Positions 1 to 8,683 are shown, numbered from the stretch's first letter. The stretch is DNA of 64,000 bases from Achromobacter spanius (GCF_003994415.1 NZ_CP034689.1:5146001-5210000), one strand, 5' to 3'. Notes: generated from the letters alone by a model not told the origin. Translations and numbers: made by a program.

Positions 1-1
1 G

Positions 2-175
2 GAACGCCAACGCCTGTACACCGAGGTCCAGAAGATTCTGGCGGAAGACGTGCCCTTGGCCTGGATAGACGACACCAATTACTCCACCTATCTGGACAAG
101 CGGGTGCACGGCGCCATCACGACCGGGCTGGGCGCCGTGGGGAGTTACGCCGACGCCTGGCTGTCGCCGCAGTAG
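2..175 (+). CDS. C-terminal end of peptide-type ABC transporter substrate-binding protein (partial)
   Basis: Only the last 57 codons lie in the window; the gene enters from the left edge and stops with TAG. The fragment reads EVQKILAEDVPLAWIDD and ends AVGSYADAWLSPQ. This resembles the C-terminus of family 5 (dipeptide/oligopeptide/nickel) periplasmic binding proteins, where a Q-x-I-L-x-E-D-x-P helix is followed by a short strand and a W-x-x-P end. The protein would bind a peptide-like ligand in the periplasm. The ligand cannot be inferred from this piece, and no permease gene follows on this side. The family call rests on a short segment. Confidence 0.6.
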   Translation, partial: ERQRLYTEVQKILAEDVPLAWIDDTNYSTYLDKRVHGAITTGLGAVGSYADAWLSPQ

Positions 176-249
176 GCGTCGCAGACTGGCTCCTGGGCGT
201 CAAACCCCTGGGGCAGCCGCATCAAGGCCGGCCCATCAGGGCCTTCCCC

Positions 250-1149
250 TCAAGGCCGGCCCGCGTGCGGCACGTCCACCCGGGTCATCAGGATGCAGCC
301 TTCGGGCTTGGCGCGGCGGTTGGCTTCGATGAAATCCGGCGCCGCAGCCATGAACAGCGAGCAGCCATCCGGCCCGCCCAAGGCCGCGGCGAAGATGCCG
401 AATTCGCCGGTGTCGATCTGCTCAAGAATCTGGCCGCCGCGCGCCAGCCGCACAATCCGCTTGCCGATGGCGTCAGCCACCCATAGCGCGCCTTCCGCGT
501 CCAGCGCCCCGCCGTCCGGGCCGATGGCCGATGCGGCAATCAACACCAACAGGTCGTCGCTATCCGGCAATGGCCCGAAGTTGGCCCAGTCGCGGCGCGG
601 GCCCAGCGCGCCGGTGGGCAGGATGTCGAATTCCGAGATCCGGTTGCCGAAGGTCTCGTTGACGATCAGCGTCTTGCCGTCCGGCGTGATGAACGAACCG
701 TTGGGAAAGCACAGCCCTTCGGCTACCGCCTGCGCCACGCCGTCCGTGTCCACGCGCACCAGTGTCGTCGTCGCGACCGGTTCACCGGCCATCAGGTCAA
801 ACCCGAAATTGCCCACGTAGGCGCGGCCTTGGTCATCCACCACCATGTCGTTGATGGGGCCGCCCGTAAGCGCGGATAGGTCGGCATGCACGGCCAGCGT
901 GCCGTCGGCCTCGCGGCGCAGCACCTTGCGGTCTTTCATGGATGAGATCAGCAAGCGGCCATCGGGCAGCCAGCCCAGGCCCGACGGCTGCTGCGGCACA
1001 CGGCAGATCTGTTCGATGTTGCCGGCCAGGTCCACGGCAATGACCTGCTCGGTATAGAAGTCGGACGCCCACAGGCGGTCTTCGTGCCACCGCAGGCCTT
1101 CCAGATATGTGTACCCGGAAGCCAGCACGGACAGTTCGCGTTTCGGCAT
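250..1149 (-). CDS. SMP-30/gluconolactonase-family lactone hydrolase
   Basis: A 299-residue protein with the six-bladed propeller pattern of the SMP-30/LRE family. The first blade holds a Y-L-E-G-L-R-W motif whose Glu is the usual metal ligand. Further expected ligands appear in G-G-P-I-N-D-M, C-F-P-N-G and G-P-D-G-G-A-L-D. Family members open sugar or aromatic lactones using a divalent metal. No signal peptide is visible, so it is probably cytoplasmic. It is transcribed away from the symporter gene at 1433, and a substrate-uptake plus lactonase pair is possible but unproven. The start at 1149 has a purine-rich AAGGAGAT sequence just upstream on the minus strand. The substrate is unknown. Confidence 0.85.
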   Translation of the reverse strand: MPKRELSVLASGYTYLEGLRWHEDRLWASDFYTEQVIAVDLAGNIEQICRVPQQPSGLGWLPDGRLLISSMKDRKVLRREADGTLAVHADLSALTGGPINDMVVDDQGRAYVGNFGFDLMAGEPVATTTLVRVDTDGVAQAVAEGLCFPNGSFITPDGKTLIVNETFGNRISEFDILPTGALGPRRDWANFGPLPDSDDLLVLIAASAIGPDGGALDAEGALWVADAIGKRIVRLARGGQILEQIDTGEFGIFAAALGGPDGCSLFMAAAPDFIEANRRAKPEGCILMTRVDVPHAGRP

Positions 1150-1259
1150 TGCTTGATCTCCTTTTATGTTCCCGGTCGGGGCCGGTTCTTATGGGTGCTC
1201 CGCAAGGCGGGCGGGCCCATTCTGGCATGCTCGAAGGTGTTACGGATACGTCCCCAACA

Positions 1260-1275
1260 TGACAACTACGTGTCA
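1260..1275. promoter_or_regulatory. TGACA-N6-TGTCA inverted repeat between divergent genes
   Basis: A perfect 5-bp inverted repeat TGACA/TGTCA with a 6-base spacer lies in the 283-base gap between the lactonase (starts 1149, minus) and the symporter (starts 1433, plus). Its symmetry and position would suit a dimeric regulator, but no regulator gene is adjacent and the arms are short. The rest of the gap holds nothing else I recognise. Confidence 0.3.
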
Positions 1276-1432
1276 GGCGGGCAGCGTTAACATCGCGCCC
1301 CAAGGGAAAACCCGCATATTGCGCTTTGCCCTGGCATACCCGTCACCGGATCCCGTTTCCCGCCCCGTGCCGACGGACTCAGCCCCCTACCCACGGCTGT
1401 TTCGCGGCGGGCAAACGTTTTCCATTTTGATC

Positions 1433-2722
1433 ATGAATACAAAAAAGCTGACGCGCATGATCGGCATCGCCATGGTGCTGGGCGTCCTGGTGGGCTATCT
1501 CTGCAACAAGACCGCGCCGGACGCCCAAGCGGCCGCGCACATTGCCTCGTATTTCAGCCTGGTCACGGATATTTTCCTGCGCATGATCAAGATGATCATC
1601 GCCCCGCTGGTGTTCGCCACCCTGGTGTCGGGCCTGGCCAGCATGAGCGACGGCAACGCCGTGGGCCGCATCGGCCTGCGCGCCATGGTCTGGTTCATTG
1701 CCGCGTCCGCCGTATCGCTGCTGCTGGGCCTGCTGCTGGTCAATCTCTTCCAGCCTGGCGCGCACATGAATCTGGCGATACCCGACGCGGGCATCACCTC
1801 GGGCCTGAAGACGGGCGACTTCACGCTCAAGGCCTTCATTGCGCACGTGTTCCCCAAGAGCATCGCCGAGGCCATGGCCAACAACGAGATCCTGCAGATC
1901 CTGGTGTTCTCGCTGTTTTTCGGGGCTGCGCTGTCGTTCATCCGTGGCAAGGGCCACAACACGATCTACACGATGATCGACGAGCTGGCCAAGATCATGT
2001 TCCGCGTCACCGATTACGTGATGCGCTTTGCGCCGCTGGGCGTGTTCGCCGCCATGGCCGCCGCCATCACCACCGAAGGCCTGGGCGTGCTGGTCAGCTA
2101 CGGCAAGTTGATTGGTGAGTTCTACCTGGGCCTGGCGCTGCTGTGGGCCATTCTGTTTGGCGTTGGCGCTCTGTTTTTGGGCAAGTCCACGCGCCGCCTG
2201 GGCGGGCTGATCAAGGAACCCACCTTGCTGGCGTTTTCCACCGCCAGCAGCGAATCGGCCTACCCGAAGACCATCGAAGCGCTGGAACGCTTTGGCGTGT
2301 CCAAGCGCATCTCGGGTTTCGTGTTGCCGCTGGGCTATTCGTTCAACCTGGATGGCTCGATGATGTACCAGTCTTTCGCGGTGCTGTTCATCGCGCAGGC
2401 CTCTAACATCGAGATGAGCTTTGCCCAGCAGTTGACGTTGTTGCTGGTGCTGATGGTGACCAGCAAGGGCATGGCGGGCGTGGCCCGCGCGTCGCTGGTC
2501 GTGGTGGCCGCCACCTTGCCGATGTTCCATCTGCCCGAGGCCGGGCTGCTGCTGATCATGGGCATCGACCAATTCTTCGACATGGGCCGCACGGCCACCA
2601 ACGTGGTCGGAAACAGCCTGGCCACCGCGGTCATCGCCAAACTGGAAGATGACCGGGAGGGCAAGCCGGACGACCCGCACGCGCTGGCAGGGTCGGCAAC
2701 CGCAAGCGAAAACCAGGCGTAG
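1433..2722 (+). CDS. Dicarboxylate/amino acid:cation symporter (DAACS, GltP/DctA type)
   Basis: A 429-residue inner-membrane carrier of the glutamate/dicarboxylate symporter family, a normal length. The ATG at 1433 starts MNTKKLTRMIGIAMVLGVLVG, the usual first membrane helix. An in-frame upstream extension to 1166 is Pro/Arg-rich and unlike the family. HP1 carries a serine-rich stretch (AFSTASSESAYPKT). TM7 has the cation-binding N-L-D-G-S motif, and TM8 has D-M-G-R-T-A-T-N-V-V-G-N. The Arg in R-T-x-x-N contacts acidic substrates in studied homologues. The position that is Asp in archaeal GltPh (N-V-x-G-D) is Asn here, as in DctA-like members. The likely cargo is an acidic amino acid or C4-dicarboxylate. 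Confidence 0.9.
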   Translation: MNTKKLTRMIGIAMVLGVLVGYLCNKTAPDAQAAAHIASYFSLVTDIFLRMIKMIIAPLVFATLVSGLASMSDGNAVGRIGLRAMVWFIAASAVSLLLGLLLVNLFQPGAHMNLAIPDAGITSGLKTGDFTLKAFIAHVFPKSIAEAMANNEILQILVFSLFFGAALSFIRGKGHNTIYTMIDELAKIMFRVTDYVMRFAPLGVFAAMAAAITTEGLGVLVSYGKLIGEFYLGLALLWAILFGVGALFLGKSTRRLGGLIKEPTLLAFSTASSESAYPKTIEALERFGVSKRISGFVLPLGYSFNLDGSMMYQSFAVLFIAQASNIEMSFAQQLTLLLVLMVTSKGMAGVARASLVVVAATLPMFHLPEAGLLLIMGIDQFFDMGRTATNVVGNSLATAVIAKLEDDREGKPDDPHALAGSATASENQA

Positions 2723-2735
2723 TCGAGCGGCTTGG

Positions 2736-2769
2736 GTCGATTGAATCGGGTCGACCCGATTCAGTCGAC
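2736..2769. terminator. 34-bp near-perfect palindrome between convergent genes
   Basis: The segment is a palindrome centred between 2752 and 2753, with a perfect 20-bp core at 2743-2762 (GAATCGGG/CCCGATTC arms) and outer GTCGA/TCGAC arms; only one pair is imperfect. It fills the 52-base gap between the convergent symporter and the gene ending at 2775. It could form a hairpin in transcripts from either side and act as a bidirectional terminator or 3' stabiliser. There is no T-run on either side, so classic intrinsic termination is not shown. Confidence 0.5.
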
Positions 2770-2774
2770 AGTAT

Positions 2775-3209
2775 TCAGTCGTTCACCGAGCAGGAAACCG
2801 GCGCGCCGTCTTCGAACTCAACGTCGTAGGTGTGGACCGGATCCCAGGGCAGCGTGAACCACAGTTCGTAGCCGTCGCCGTCTTCGTCGAACAGCCACAG
2901 GGCACGCAGCACGGCTTTTTCGGCCATGGCTTCGGCGGTTTCTTCCTGCAGCAGTTGGTCGTCTTCCAGACCCAGCTTCTTGCAGTGCTCGTAGGAATAG
3001 TTATCCAGCAGGAACTCGGCCGCCGCCAGGATGTGATCGTCCAGATTGTCGATGATGGCCTTGACCACCTTGGATGCGCCGCTGTCGGGCTCTTCGCCAT
3101 CCGTTTGAATCATGACGTGGATGGGGGGTCGGTCTTTGCCGACGGGCACGTTTTCGGCCGCCCACAGATCGGGTTCTTCGGGGTCTTGGTTGAAATTGAA
3201 TCGTGCCAT
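2775..3209 (-). CDS. Acidic conserved hypothetical protein
   Basis: A 144-residue, strongly acidic soluble protein that I do not recognise. It starts MARFNFNQDPEEPDLWAAEN at 3209, with a CCGGAG ribosome-binding sequence about 7 bases upstream; a longer in-frame version to 3302 lacks this. Visible features are a helix-rich middle (VVKAIIDNLDDHILAAAEFL, then a run with many Glu/Ala), a DEDGDGYELWF segment and a C-terminal strand region ending SVND. There is no signal peptide, membrane helix or metal-binding Cys/His cluster. It is convergent with the symporter, and no operon partner suggests a role. Confidence 0.75.
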   Translation of the reverse strand: MARFNFNQDPEEPDLWAAENVPVGKDRPPIHVMIQTDGEEPDSGASKVVKAIIDNLDDHILAAAEFLLDNYSYEHCKKLGLEDDQLLQEETAEAMAEKAVLRALWLFDEDGDGYELWFTLPWDPVHTYDVEFEDGAPVSCSVND

Positions 3210-3334
3210 CGCGCGCTCCGGAAAATTGAATGGCGCGCCGGAGAAGGGCCGGCTGCGCCTTAGGCCGTTACGCCCTTCGCCATTTAACCAGATGCCGGGC
3301 AACCCGTCTTTGACCGGCGACGATGTTTTTGACC

Positions 3335-3877
3335 CTAGACCCTTTCCAGCGGCAAATGCGGCAGCGCGGGAAGCTCGATCCGGATGCCATCGCCGGCGCT
3401 GACCGCCCCGCCCTCCACCACAACCCCCATGACGCCGGCGCGGCGTTGCAGGCTGCCGTCGGGGTTGCGGCCCAGCACGGCGGCCGTCAAGCCTTTCTGA
3501 TACTGGTCCAACTGCACGCAGGGATTGCGCAGCCCGGTGATCTCGACCACCGCGTCATCACCGATGCGCAGGCGCGCGCCGCGCGGCAAGGCCAGCAGAT
3601 CGATGCCCCGGGTGGTGATGTTTTCGCCCATCGTGCCTTCGGCCACATTGAAACCGGCCAGTTGAAGCTCGTCATGCAGCTCGGCCTGAATCAAATGCAC
3701 CTGGCGCAGGTTCGGCTGCGTGGGGTCGGCGCGAACGCGCGAGCGATGCTTGACAGTCACCCCCTGATGCGCGTCGCCATCAACGCCCAGCCCACGCAAC
3801 AACATGATCGACGGCACCACCGGCTTGCTGAACGTGTGCGTGGCGCTGAGCGCCACGGCAATCACGATCGGATTCAT
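3335..3877 (-). CDS. MOSC domain protein
   Basis: A 180-residue stand-alone MOSC domain. Diagnostic features are the glycine/aspartate turn G-L-G-V-D-G-D-A-H-Q-G near the N-terminus, the Q-V-H-L-I-Q motif, G-E-N-I-T-T-R-G, and the conserved cysteine in R-N-P-C-V-Q-L-D. MOSC domains carry Mo-cofactor-bound sulfur or Mo in sulfurases and mARC-type enzymes; bacterial stand-alone forms (YiiM-like) reduce N-hydroxylated compounds. The start at 3877 has GGAG upstream. It lies 31 bases after phnM in the same direction and may be read from the phn operon, though no phosphonate role is known for this family. Confidence 0.85.
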   Translation of the reverse strand: MNPIVIAVALSATHTFSKPVVPSIMLLRGLGVDGDAHQGVTVKHRSRVRADPTQPNLRQVHLIQAELHDELQLAGFNVAEGTMGENITTRGIDLLALPRGARLRIGDDAVVEITGLRNPCVQLDQYQKGLTAAVLGRNPDGSLQRRAGVMGVVVEGGAVSAGDGIRIELPALPHLPLERV

Positions 3878-3908
3878 CGCGGTTCTCCTGGAAGACATCG
3901 TCGGCGGT

Positions 3909-5108
3909 TCAGGCCGCCACCCATTGCGGCTCGCAAGTCGCTGCCGCATGCGCGCGCGACGGCAGATAGTGCGTGGAGAATACCAGTCGGCCGGCGGACC
4001 AGGTGTGACTGATCAATGGCAAGGCGCCCACCTGCGCCACCGCCACCAGATCGGCCCGCTGCCCCACGGCGATGCGGCCCCGGTCCGACAGGCCGCAGGC
4101 GTCCGCCGGGTTCGCCGTGACCAGGGCAATGGCCTGTGGCCAGCTCAGGTCGGTTTGCGCCGCCACCGCGAACGCCGCGGCGATCAACGTGGATGGCTGG
4201 TAGTCGGAACACAGGCAACTGGCCACGCCCGCGCGGATGGCGTCGATGGCGCGCATCGACCCGCTTTGGCTTTGCCCGCGCAACACGTTGGGCGCCCCCA
4301 GAATCGTGGGCAGGCCGCAAGACACCGCCGCGCGGGCGGTATCCAGCGTAATCGGGAATTCGCTCATCGCCACGCCCAGGTTGCGCATCGTGGCAATGCG
4401 TTGAACGGAATCGTCGTCGTGGCTGGCGCTGGGAATGCCCAGGGACTTTGCGTGCGCCAACAGCGTTTCCACCCGCTCCACCGCGCCATCCTTGGCGCGC
4501 GTCTTGGCGTTGGCGGCCTCTTCGGCCTGCTCGCGGCTCATTGCATGATTGCCCATCATGTATTGCAGGTAGGACTCCAGCGTCTTGAACTGGCCTTGCC
4601 CCGGCGAATGGTCCATGACCGACAACAGGTCCACCGCGCCCTCATCCATCAGCGCGCGCAGCACCGGCACCGAGGTCTCGTCCGTGACTTCGTAGCGGCA
4701 GTGCACGCGATTATCCACCAGGCTGTGTGGGCGGAATGCGCGCAGCGTGCGCACCACTTCGGCCGCCGTCTGGTTATTGCGCACCCCCAAATCCTTGTTC
4801 GCGAACGACAGCGCATGGTAGGGCGTGGTGATGCCGGCCGCGGCATTGCGGCGGTCGACCTGCGCCACGGCGAAGTCCAAAGGAAACAGCACGCGCGAAC
4901 GGGGCTCGGCTTCCTTTTCGATGGCGTCGCAGTGCAGATCGATCAGGCCAGGCAGCAAGGTCTGGCCTTGCAGATCGACCACGCGATCCGCGCGCGCGCC
5001 ATCCGGTTCAATGGCGACGATGCGGCCGTCATCGATCAGCACCGCGCTGTTGTCCAGCACGCGGTCGGGCAGCACCACGCGGGCGTGGGTCAGATAGGTG
5101 CTTTGCAT
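3909..5108 (-). CDS. phnM: Alpha-D-ribose 1-methylphosphonate 5-triphosphate diphosphatase (PhnM, copy 1)
   Basis: A 399-residue amidohydrolase-superfamily enzyme that removes pyrophosphate from ribose-1-alkylphosphonate 5-triphosphate before C-P bond cleavage. The metal-binding H-x-D is in D-L-H59-C-D61-A. The PhnM signature M-D-H-S-P-G-Q is present, as are A-S-H-D-D and A-P-N-V-L-R-G. The start at 5108 leaves 2 bases after the phnL stop, fitting the tightly packed operon. Compared with E. coli PhnM, the G-G-S-H-S-G stretch reads G-Q-S-Q-S-G, so its histidine is lost, and S-S-D-Y-Y-P is C-S-D-Y-Q-P. A second PhnM-like gene lies at 10841, so the work may be shared or split. Confidence 0.9.
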   Translation of the reverse strand: MQSTYLTHARVVLPDRVLDNSAVLIDDGRIVAIEPDGARADRVVDLQGQTLLPGLIDLHCDAIEKEAEPRSRVLFPLDFAVAQVDRRNAAAGITTPYHALSFANKDLGVRNNQTAAEVVRTLRAFRPHSLVDNRVHCRYEVTDETSVPVLRALMDEGAVDLLSVMDHSPGQGQFKTLESYLQYMMGNHAMSREQAEEAANAKTRAKDGAVERVETLLAHAKSLGIPSASHDDDSVQRIATMRNLGVAMSEFPITLDTARAAVSCGLPTILGAPNVLRGQSQSGSMRAIDAIRAGVASCLCSDYQPSTLIAAAFAVAAQTDLSWPQAIALVTANPADACGLSDRGRIAVGQRADLVAVAQVGALPLISHTWSAGRLVFSTHYLPSRAHAAATCEPQWVAA

Positions 5109-5110
5109 GA

Positions 5111-5830
5111 TTACTCCAGCGGAGCCGTTTCGGCCAGCGCGGGTCGCAGCGCCAGCGTTTTCGTGGCGACGGCGTCGCGCACTTCGGCATCGTGAAAAAT
5201 GCCCAGCAGGCAGCGGCCGGCCGCCAGGGCTTCGTGAATCAAGGCGATCACCACGCGGCGGTTGTCGGCGTCCAGCGATGCCGTGGGTTCGTCCAGCAGC
5301 AAGATGGGATGGCGCGCGATGAAGCCGCGCGCGATGTTCACGCGCTGCTGCTCGCCGCCCGAAAACGTGGCGGGCGCCAGGCCCCACAGGCGCGGCGGCA
5401 CGTTCAGGCGTTGCAACAAGGCGCCGGCCTGCTCGCGCGCGGCGTCTGCGTCCACGCCCGCCATGCGCAGCGGCTCGGCCACCACGTCCAGCGCCGACAC
5501 GCGCGGAATCACCCGCAGGAACTGGCTGACATAGCCGATGACATCGCGGCGCAACGCCAGTATGCGTTGCTCGGGCGCGCCCACCAGTTCAACCCATTCG
5601 TTGTTGGCGCGCACGCGGATGCTGCCTTCGGTGGCCAGATAGTTGCCGTACAGGCAGCGCAGCAAGGTGCTTTTACCGGTGCCCGACGGGCCGGCCAACA
5701 CCAGGCAATCGCCGGCTGCCGCATCGAAATCCACCGCGTCCAGCACGGGCAGGCGAATGCCGCCCTGGTTATGCAGGGTAAACATTTTTCCGAGGCCTCG
5801 CACCTCGATCATGGGAGTGGTTGCGCGCAT
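5111..5830 (-). CDS. phnL: C-P lyase system ATP-binding protein PhnL
   Basis: A 239-residue ABC-type ATPase with Walker A G-P-S-G-T-G-K-S-T (about residues 42-50), signature F-S-G-G-E-Q-Q-R and Walker B I-L-L-L-D-E-P-T. PhnL is not a transporter part. In E. coli it is needed for phosphonate breakdown and, with PhnG/H/I, supports transfer of the phosphonate onto ATP-derived ribose. The sequence between Walker A and the signature (N-Y-L-A-T-E-G-S-I, G-Y-V-S-Q-F-L-R-V-I-P-R) is typical of PhnL. It sits 2 bases from both phnK and phnM. Family assignment also rests on the intact gene order G-H-I-J-K-L-M. Confidence 0.93.
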   Translation of the reverse strand: MRATTPMIEVRGLGKMFTLHNQGGIRLPVLDAVDFDAAAGDCLVLAGPSGTGKSTLLRCLYGNYLATEGSIRVRANNEWVELVGAPEQRILALRRDVIGYVSQFLRVIPRVSALDVVAEPLRMAGVDADAAREQAGALLQRLNVPPRLWGLAPATFSGGEQQRVNIARGFIARHPILLLDEPTASLDADNRRVVIALIHEALAAGRCLLGIFHDAEVRDAVATKTLALRPALAETAPLE

Positions 5831-5832
5831 GT

Positions 5833-6633
5833 TCAGCTCTGCAGAATGGAAGACACCAGCAACTGGGTGTAGGGGTGTTGGGGGTCGTCAAGAATCTGGT
5901 CGGTCAGCCCGCTTTCCACCACCACGCCGCCGCGCATCACCAGCGTGCGGTGCGCCAGCAGGCGCGCCACCGCCAGGTCGTGCGTGACCACGATGGCGGC
6001 CAGGCCCAGGTCGGTGACCAACTGGCGCAGCAGGTCCAGCAGGCGCGCCTGCACCGACACGTCCAGCGATGCGGTCGGCTCGTCCATGAACACCAGACGC
6101 GGGTGCGTGACCAGGTTGCGCGCAATCTGCAGGCGCTGCTGCATGCCGCCGGAAAACGACACGGGCGTATCGTCCAGACGGCCCGCGTCGATCTCCATTT
6201 TTTGCAGCCAGTTGCCCGCCACGGCGCGCAGGTCACCGTAATGCCGGTCGCCCACCGCCATCAGGCGTTCGGCGATATTGGCGCCCGCGCTGACCTGCAT
6301 GCGCAAGCCGTCGCGCGCGTTCTGCCGCACAAAGCCCCAATCGGTGCGCGACAACAAGCGCAGCCGCGCGCCGGGCAGCGCGGCCAGGTCGATGAAGCCC
6401 TGGTCCCGCGTGTCGTACCAGACGCTGCCGGCGTCGGGCTGGGTTTGGTACGACACGGCAGACAGCAAGGTGCTTTTGCCCGAGCCGGACTCGCCGACCA
6501 CGCACAGCACTTCGCCGGGAAACAGGTCAAAGCTGACGTCGCGGCAGCCATGCACGCCATCCCAGGTGCGCGTCATGTTGCGCACGGAAAGCAAGGGTTG
6601 TGTGTTGGGTTGTGTATTGGATTGCGGGCTCAT
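5833..6633 (-). CDS. phnK: C-P lyase complex ATP-binding subunit PhnK
   Basis: A 266-residue ABC ATPase that docks onto the PhnGHIJ core in the C-P lyase complex. It shows Walker A G-E-S-G-S-G-K-S-T, signature S-F-S-G-G-M-Q-Q-R and Walker B L-V-F-M-D-E-P-T-A-S-L-D. The start at 6633 (MSPQSNTQPNTQ) gives the 4-base ATGA overlap with phnJ expected in this operon; an upstream in-frame extension would overlap phnJ by 67 bases. The N-terminal T-Q-P-N-T-Q-P segment is low-complexity. The C-terminus ends shortly after the D-D-P-Q-H-P-Y-T-Q-L-L motif seen in oligopeptide-type ATPases. Confidence 0.93.
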   Translation of the reverse strand: MSPQSNTQPNTQPLLSVRNMTRTWDGVHGCRDVSFDLFPGEVLCVVGESGSGKSTLLSAVSYQTQPDAGSVWYDTRDQGFIDLAALPGARLRLLSRTDWGFVRQNARDGLRMQVSAGANIAERLMAVGDRHYGDLRAVAGNWLQKMEIDAGRLDDTPVSFSGGMQQRLQIARNLVTHPRLVFMDEPTASLDVSVQARLLDLLRQLVTDLGLAAIVVTHDLAVARLLAHRTLVMRGGVVVESGLTDQILDDPQHPYTQLLVSSILQS

Positions 6634-7511
6634 GCCGTGGCCTCGTCGTTGCGTTGTTCGGCTTGGCGGTGGTTGCAGTATTCCGTGTCCGAACACACGA
6701 AGCGGCGCGTGCCCGCGTCGTCCAGGATGATTTCATCCAGATAGCTGTCGCGCGATCCGCACAGGTCGCAGCATTCGGTCCAGGTTTCCACGGTGAAGGG
6801 GTGGTCGTCGAAGTCCAGGCTTTTGACGCGGGTGTACGGCGGCACGGCATAGACGCGCTTTTCGCGGCCCGCGCCGAACAGCATCAGCGCGGGGTTGCCG
6901 TCCAGCTTGGGGTTGTCGAACTTCGGGATGGGCGACGGGCGCATCATGTAGCGGTCGTTCACGATGACGGGGTAGTCATAGGTGGTGGCGATGTGCCCGT
7001 GCTGCGCGATGTCTTCATACAGCTTGACGTGCATCCCGCCGTATTCGGCCAGCGCGTGCATCGTGCGCGTTTCGGTTTCGCTGGGTTCAAGCCAGCGCAG
7101 CGGTTCCGGAATCGGCACCTGATAGACCATCACCTGCCCTTCGCGCAGCGGCGTTTCAGGGATGCGGTGGCGGGTCTGCACAATGGTGGCGTCCGGCGTG
7201 GATTCCGTCGTGGCCACGCCCGTGACACGGCCGAAGAAACGGCGGATGTTGATGGCGTTGGTGGTGTCGTCCGAGCCTTGGTCGATCACTTTCAGCACAT
7301 CGTCCTGGCCGATGATGGCCGCAGTGACCTGAATGCCGCCCGTGCCCCAGCCGTAAGGCAGCGGCATCTCGCGGCTGCCGAACGGCACCTGGTAGCCAGG
7401 TATGGCCACCGCCTTGAGCAAGGCGCGGCGCAGCATGCGCTTGGTGGATTCGTCGAGATACGCAAAGTTGTAGTGGTCGTCGCGCTCGACCGTGGCGTGT
7501 TGGGCGCTCAT
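6630..7511 (-). CDS. phnJ: Radical-SAM C-P lyase PhnJ
   Basis: A 293-residue catalytic subunit that breaks the C-P bond, turning ribose 1-alkylphosphonate 5-phosphate into an alkane and ribose 1,2-cyclic phosphate 5-phosphate. The unusual cluster-binding motif is intact: C248-x2-C251-x21-C273 for the [4Fe-4S] cluster and C279 as the thiyl-radical cysteine. This matches the spacing of Cys241/244/266/272 in the E. coli enzyme. The flanking sequence ECCDLCGSRDS and VCSDTEYC is almost the E. coli sequence. The gene overlaps phnI and phnK by 4 bases each. All residues known to be required are present, so the enzyme should be active. Confidence 0.97.
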   Translation of the reverse strand: MSAQHATVERDDHYNFAYLDESTKRMLRRALLKAVAIPGYQVPFGSREMPLPYGWGTGGIQVTAAIIGQDDVLKVIDQGSDDTTNAINIRRFFGRVTGVATTESTPDATIVQTRHRIPETPLREGQVMVYQVPIPEPLRWLEPSETETRTMHALAEYGGMHVKLYEDIAQHGHIATTYDYPVIVNDRYMMRPSPIPKFDNPKLDGNPALMLFGAGREKRVYAVPPYTRVKSLDFDDHPFTVETWTECCDLCGSRDSYLDEIILDDAGTRRFVCSDTEYCNHRQAEQRNDEATA

Positions 7512-8683
7512 GGGGAAACAGCCTCGTCGATGAGATCGTTGGGGACGGCTTGTGGCGTCTGTTGCGGCGCGGTTTGCGATGTGGCTTGCGCTGCGGTTTG
7601 CGCTGACGCGTGTTGTGCAGCCCCATCCGCGCGCAGGCGGCGCAGCAATTCCAGGTTCGCCTGGAAGTCCACGTAATGCGGCAGCTTCAAGTGCTGGACG
7701 AAGCCGGACGCCTCGACGTTGTCACTGTGGTACAGCACGAATTCGTGATCGTTGGCGGGAGAGTCGGCGCGTTCGCCCAGGTCCTGGGCTTTCAGTGCGC
7801 GGTCCACCAGCGCCATCGACATGGCTTTGCGTTCGCCGTAGCCGAAGGTCAGGCCGTAGCCGCGCGTGAACTTCGGGCCGTCATCGGCATTGCCCGCGAA
7901 CTGGCTCACCATCTGGCATTCGGTGATTTCGATTTCGCCCACGGTGACGGCAAAGCCCAGCTCTTCGATGTACATGTCCACTTCCAGCGTGCCGTAGCGG
8001 ATTTCGGCTGCGAAGGGGTGCGTGTTGCCGTAGCCGCGCTGCGTGGAATAGCCCATGGACAACAGGAATCCTTCGTCGGCGCGCGCCAGGTTTTGTAGCC
8101 GCGCCGCGCGCGAGGCCGGAAAGTCCAGCGGCTGGCGCGTCAGGTCAAAGGGCTCGGGGTCGCCTTCCGGCACGGGTTCGGCGTCGATCAATTCATCGTG
8201 CGCCAGCAGATCCGTCACGCGCGGCATGGCGCTGTCCAGCGCATCGCCGCCCGCGGGCAGCGCGTCGGCCTCGCGCTGCGCTTCCAGCGTGAAATCCAGC
8301 AGGCGTTGGGTGTAGTCGTAGGTGGGCCCCAGAATCTGGCCGCCCGGCACGTCCTTGAAGGTGGACGAAATACGGCGCTGCAAGCGCATGGCGCCCGTGT
8401 CGATCGGCTGCGTGTAGCCATAACGCGACAAGGTGGTGCGATAGGCCCGCAGCAGGAACACCGCTTCGATCACATCGCCCGCGGCCTGCTTGAGCGCCAG
8501 CGAGGCCAGTTGCGGATCGTAGAGCGAGCCCTCGGCCATCACGCGCGATACCGCCAGCGGCATCTGTTCGCGTATCTGGTCCAGGCTCAGCTCGGGCACC
8601 GCGCGGTCGCCGCGCCGGTAGGCGTCCAGCATGCGGTAGGAATTCAGGATGGCGCGTTCGCCCCCTTTGACGGCTACGTACAT
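7508..8683 (-). CDS. phnI: C-P lyase core subunit PhnI
   Basis: A 391-residue protein and the nucleosidase-type subunit of the C-P lyase core, which removes adenine from ATP during phosphonate transfer. It starts MYVAVKGGERAILNSY, the classic PhnI N-terminus. Other family stretches are the L-A-R-A-D-E-G-F-L region, G-Y-G-L-T-F-G-Y-G-E-R-K-A-M and the late V-Q-H-L-K-L-P-H-Y-V-D-F-Q motif. The C-terminal 35 residues are a low-complexity Ala/Gln/Thr tail, probably disordered. The start at 8683 has GGAGAAC upstream and lies one base after the phnH stop. Confidence 0.95.
   Translation of the reverse strand: MYVAVKGGERAILNSYRMLDAYRRGDRAVPELSLDQIREQMPLAVSRVMAEGSLYDPQLASLALKQAAGDVIEAVFLLRAYRTTLSRYGYTQPIDTGAMRLQRRISSTFKDVPGGQILGPTYDYTQRLLDFTLEAQREADALPAGGDALDSAMPRVTDLLAHDELIDAEPVPEGDPEPFDLTRQPLDFPASRAARLQNLARADEGFLLSMGYSTQRGYGNTHPFAAEIRYGTLEVDMYIEELGFAVTVGEIEITECQMVSQFAGNADDGPKFTRGYGLTFGYGERKAMSMALVDRALKAQDLGERADSPANDHEFVLYHSDNVEASGFVQHLKLPHYVDFQANLELLRRLRADGAAQHASAQTAAQATSQTAPQQTPQAVPNDLIDEAVSP

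Noticed and set aside
1166..1432. An N-terminal extension of the symporter
   Set aside because: Pro/Arg-rich, unlike the family, and spans the likely promoter; the ATG at 1433 starts at the first membrane helix.
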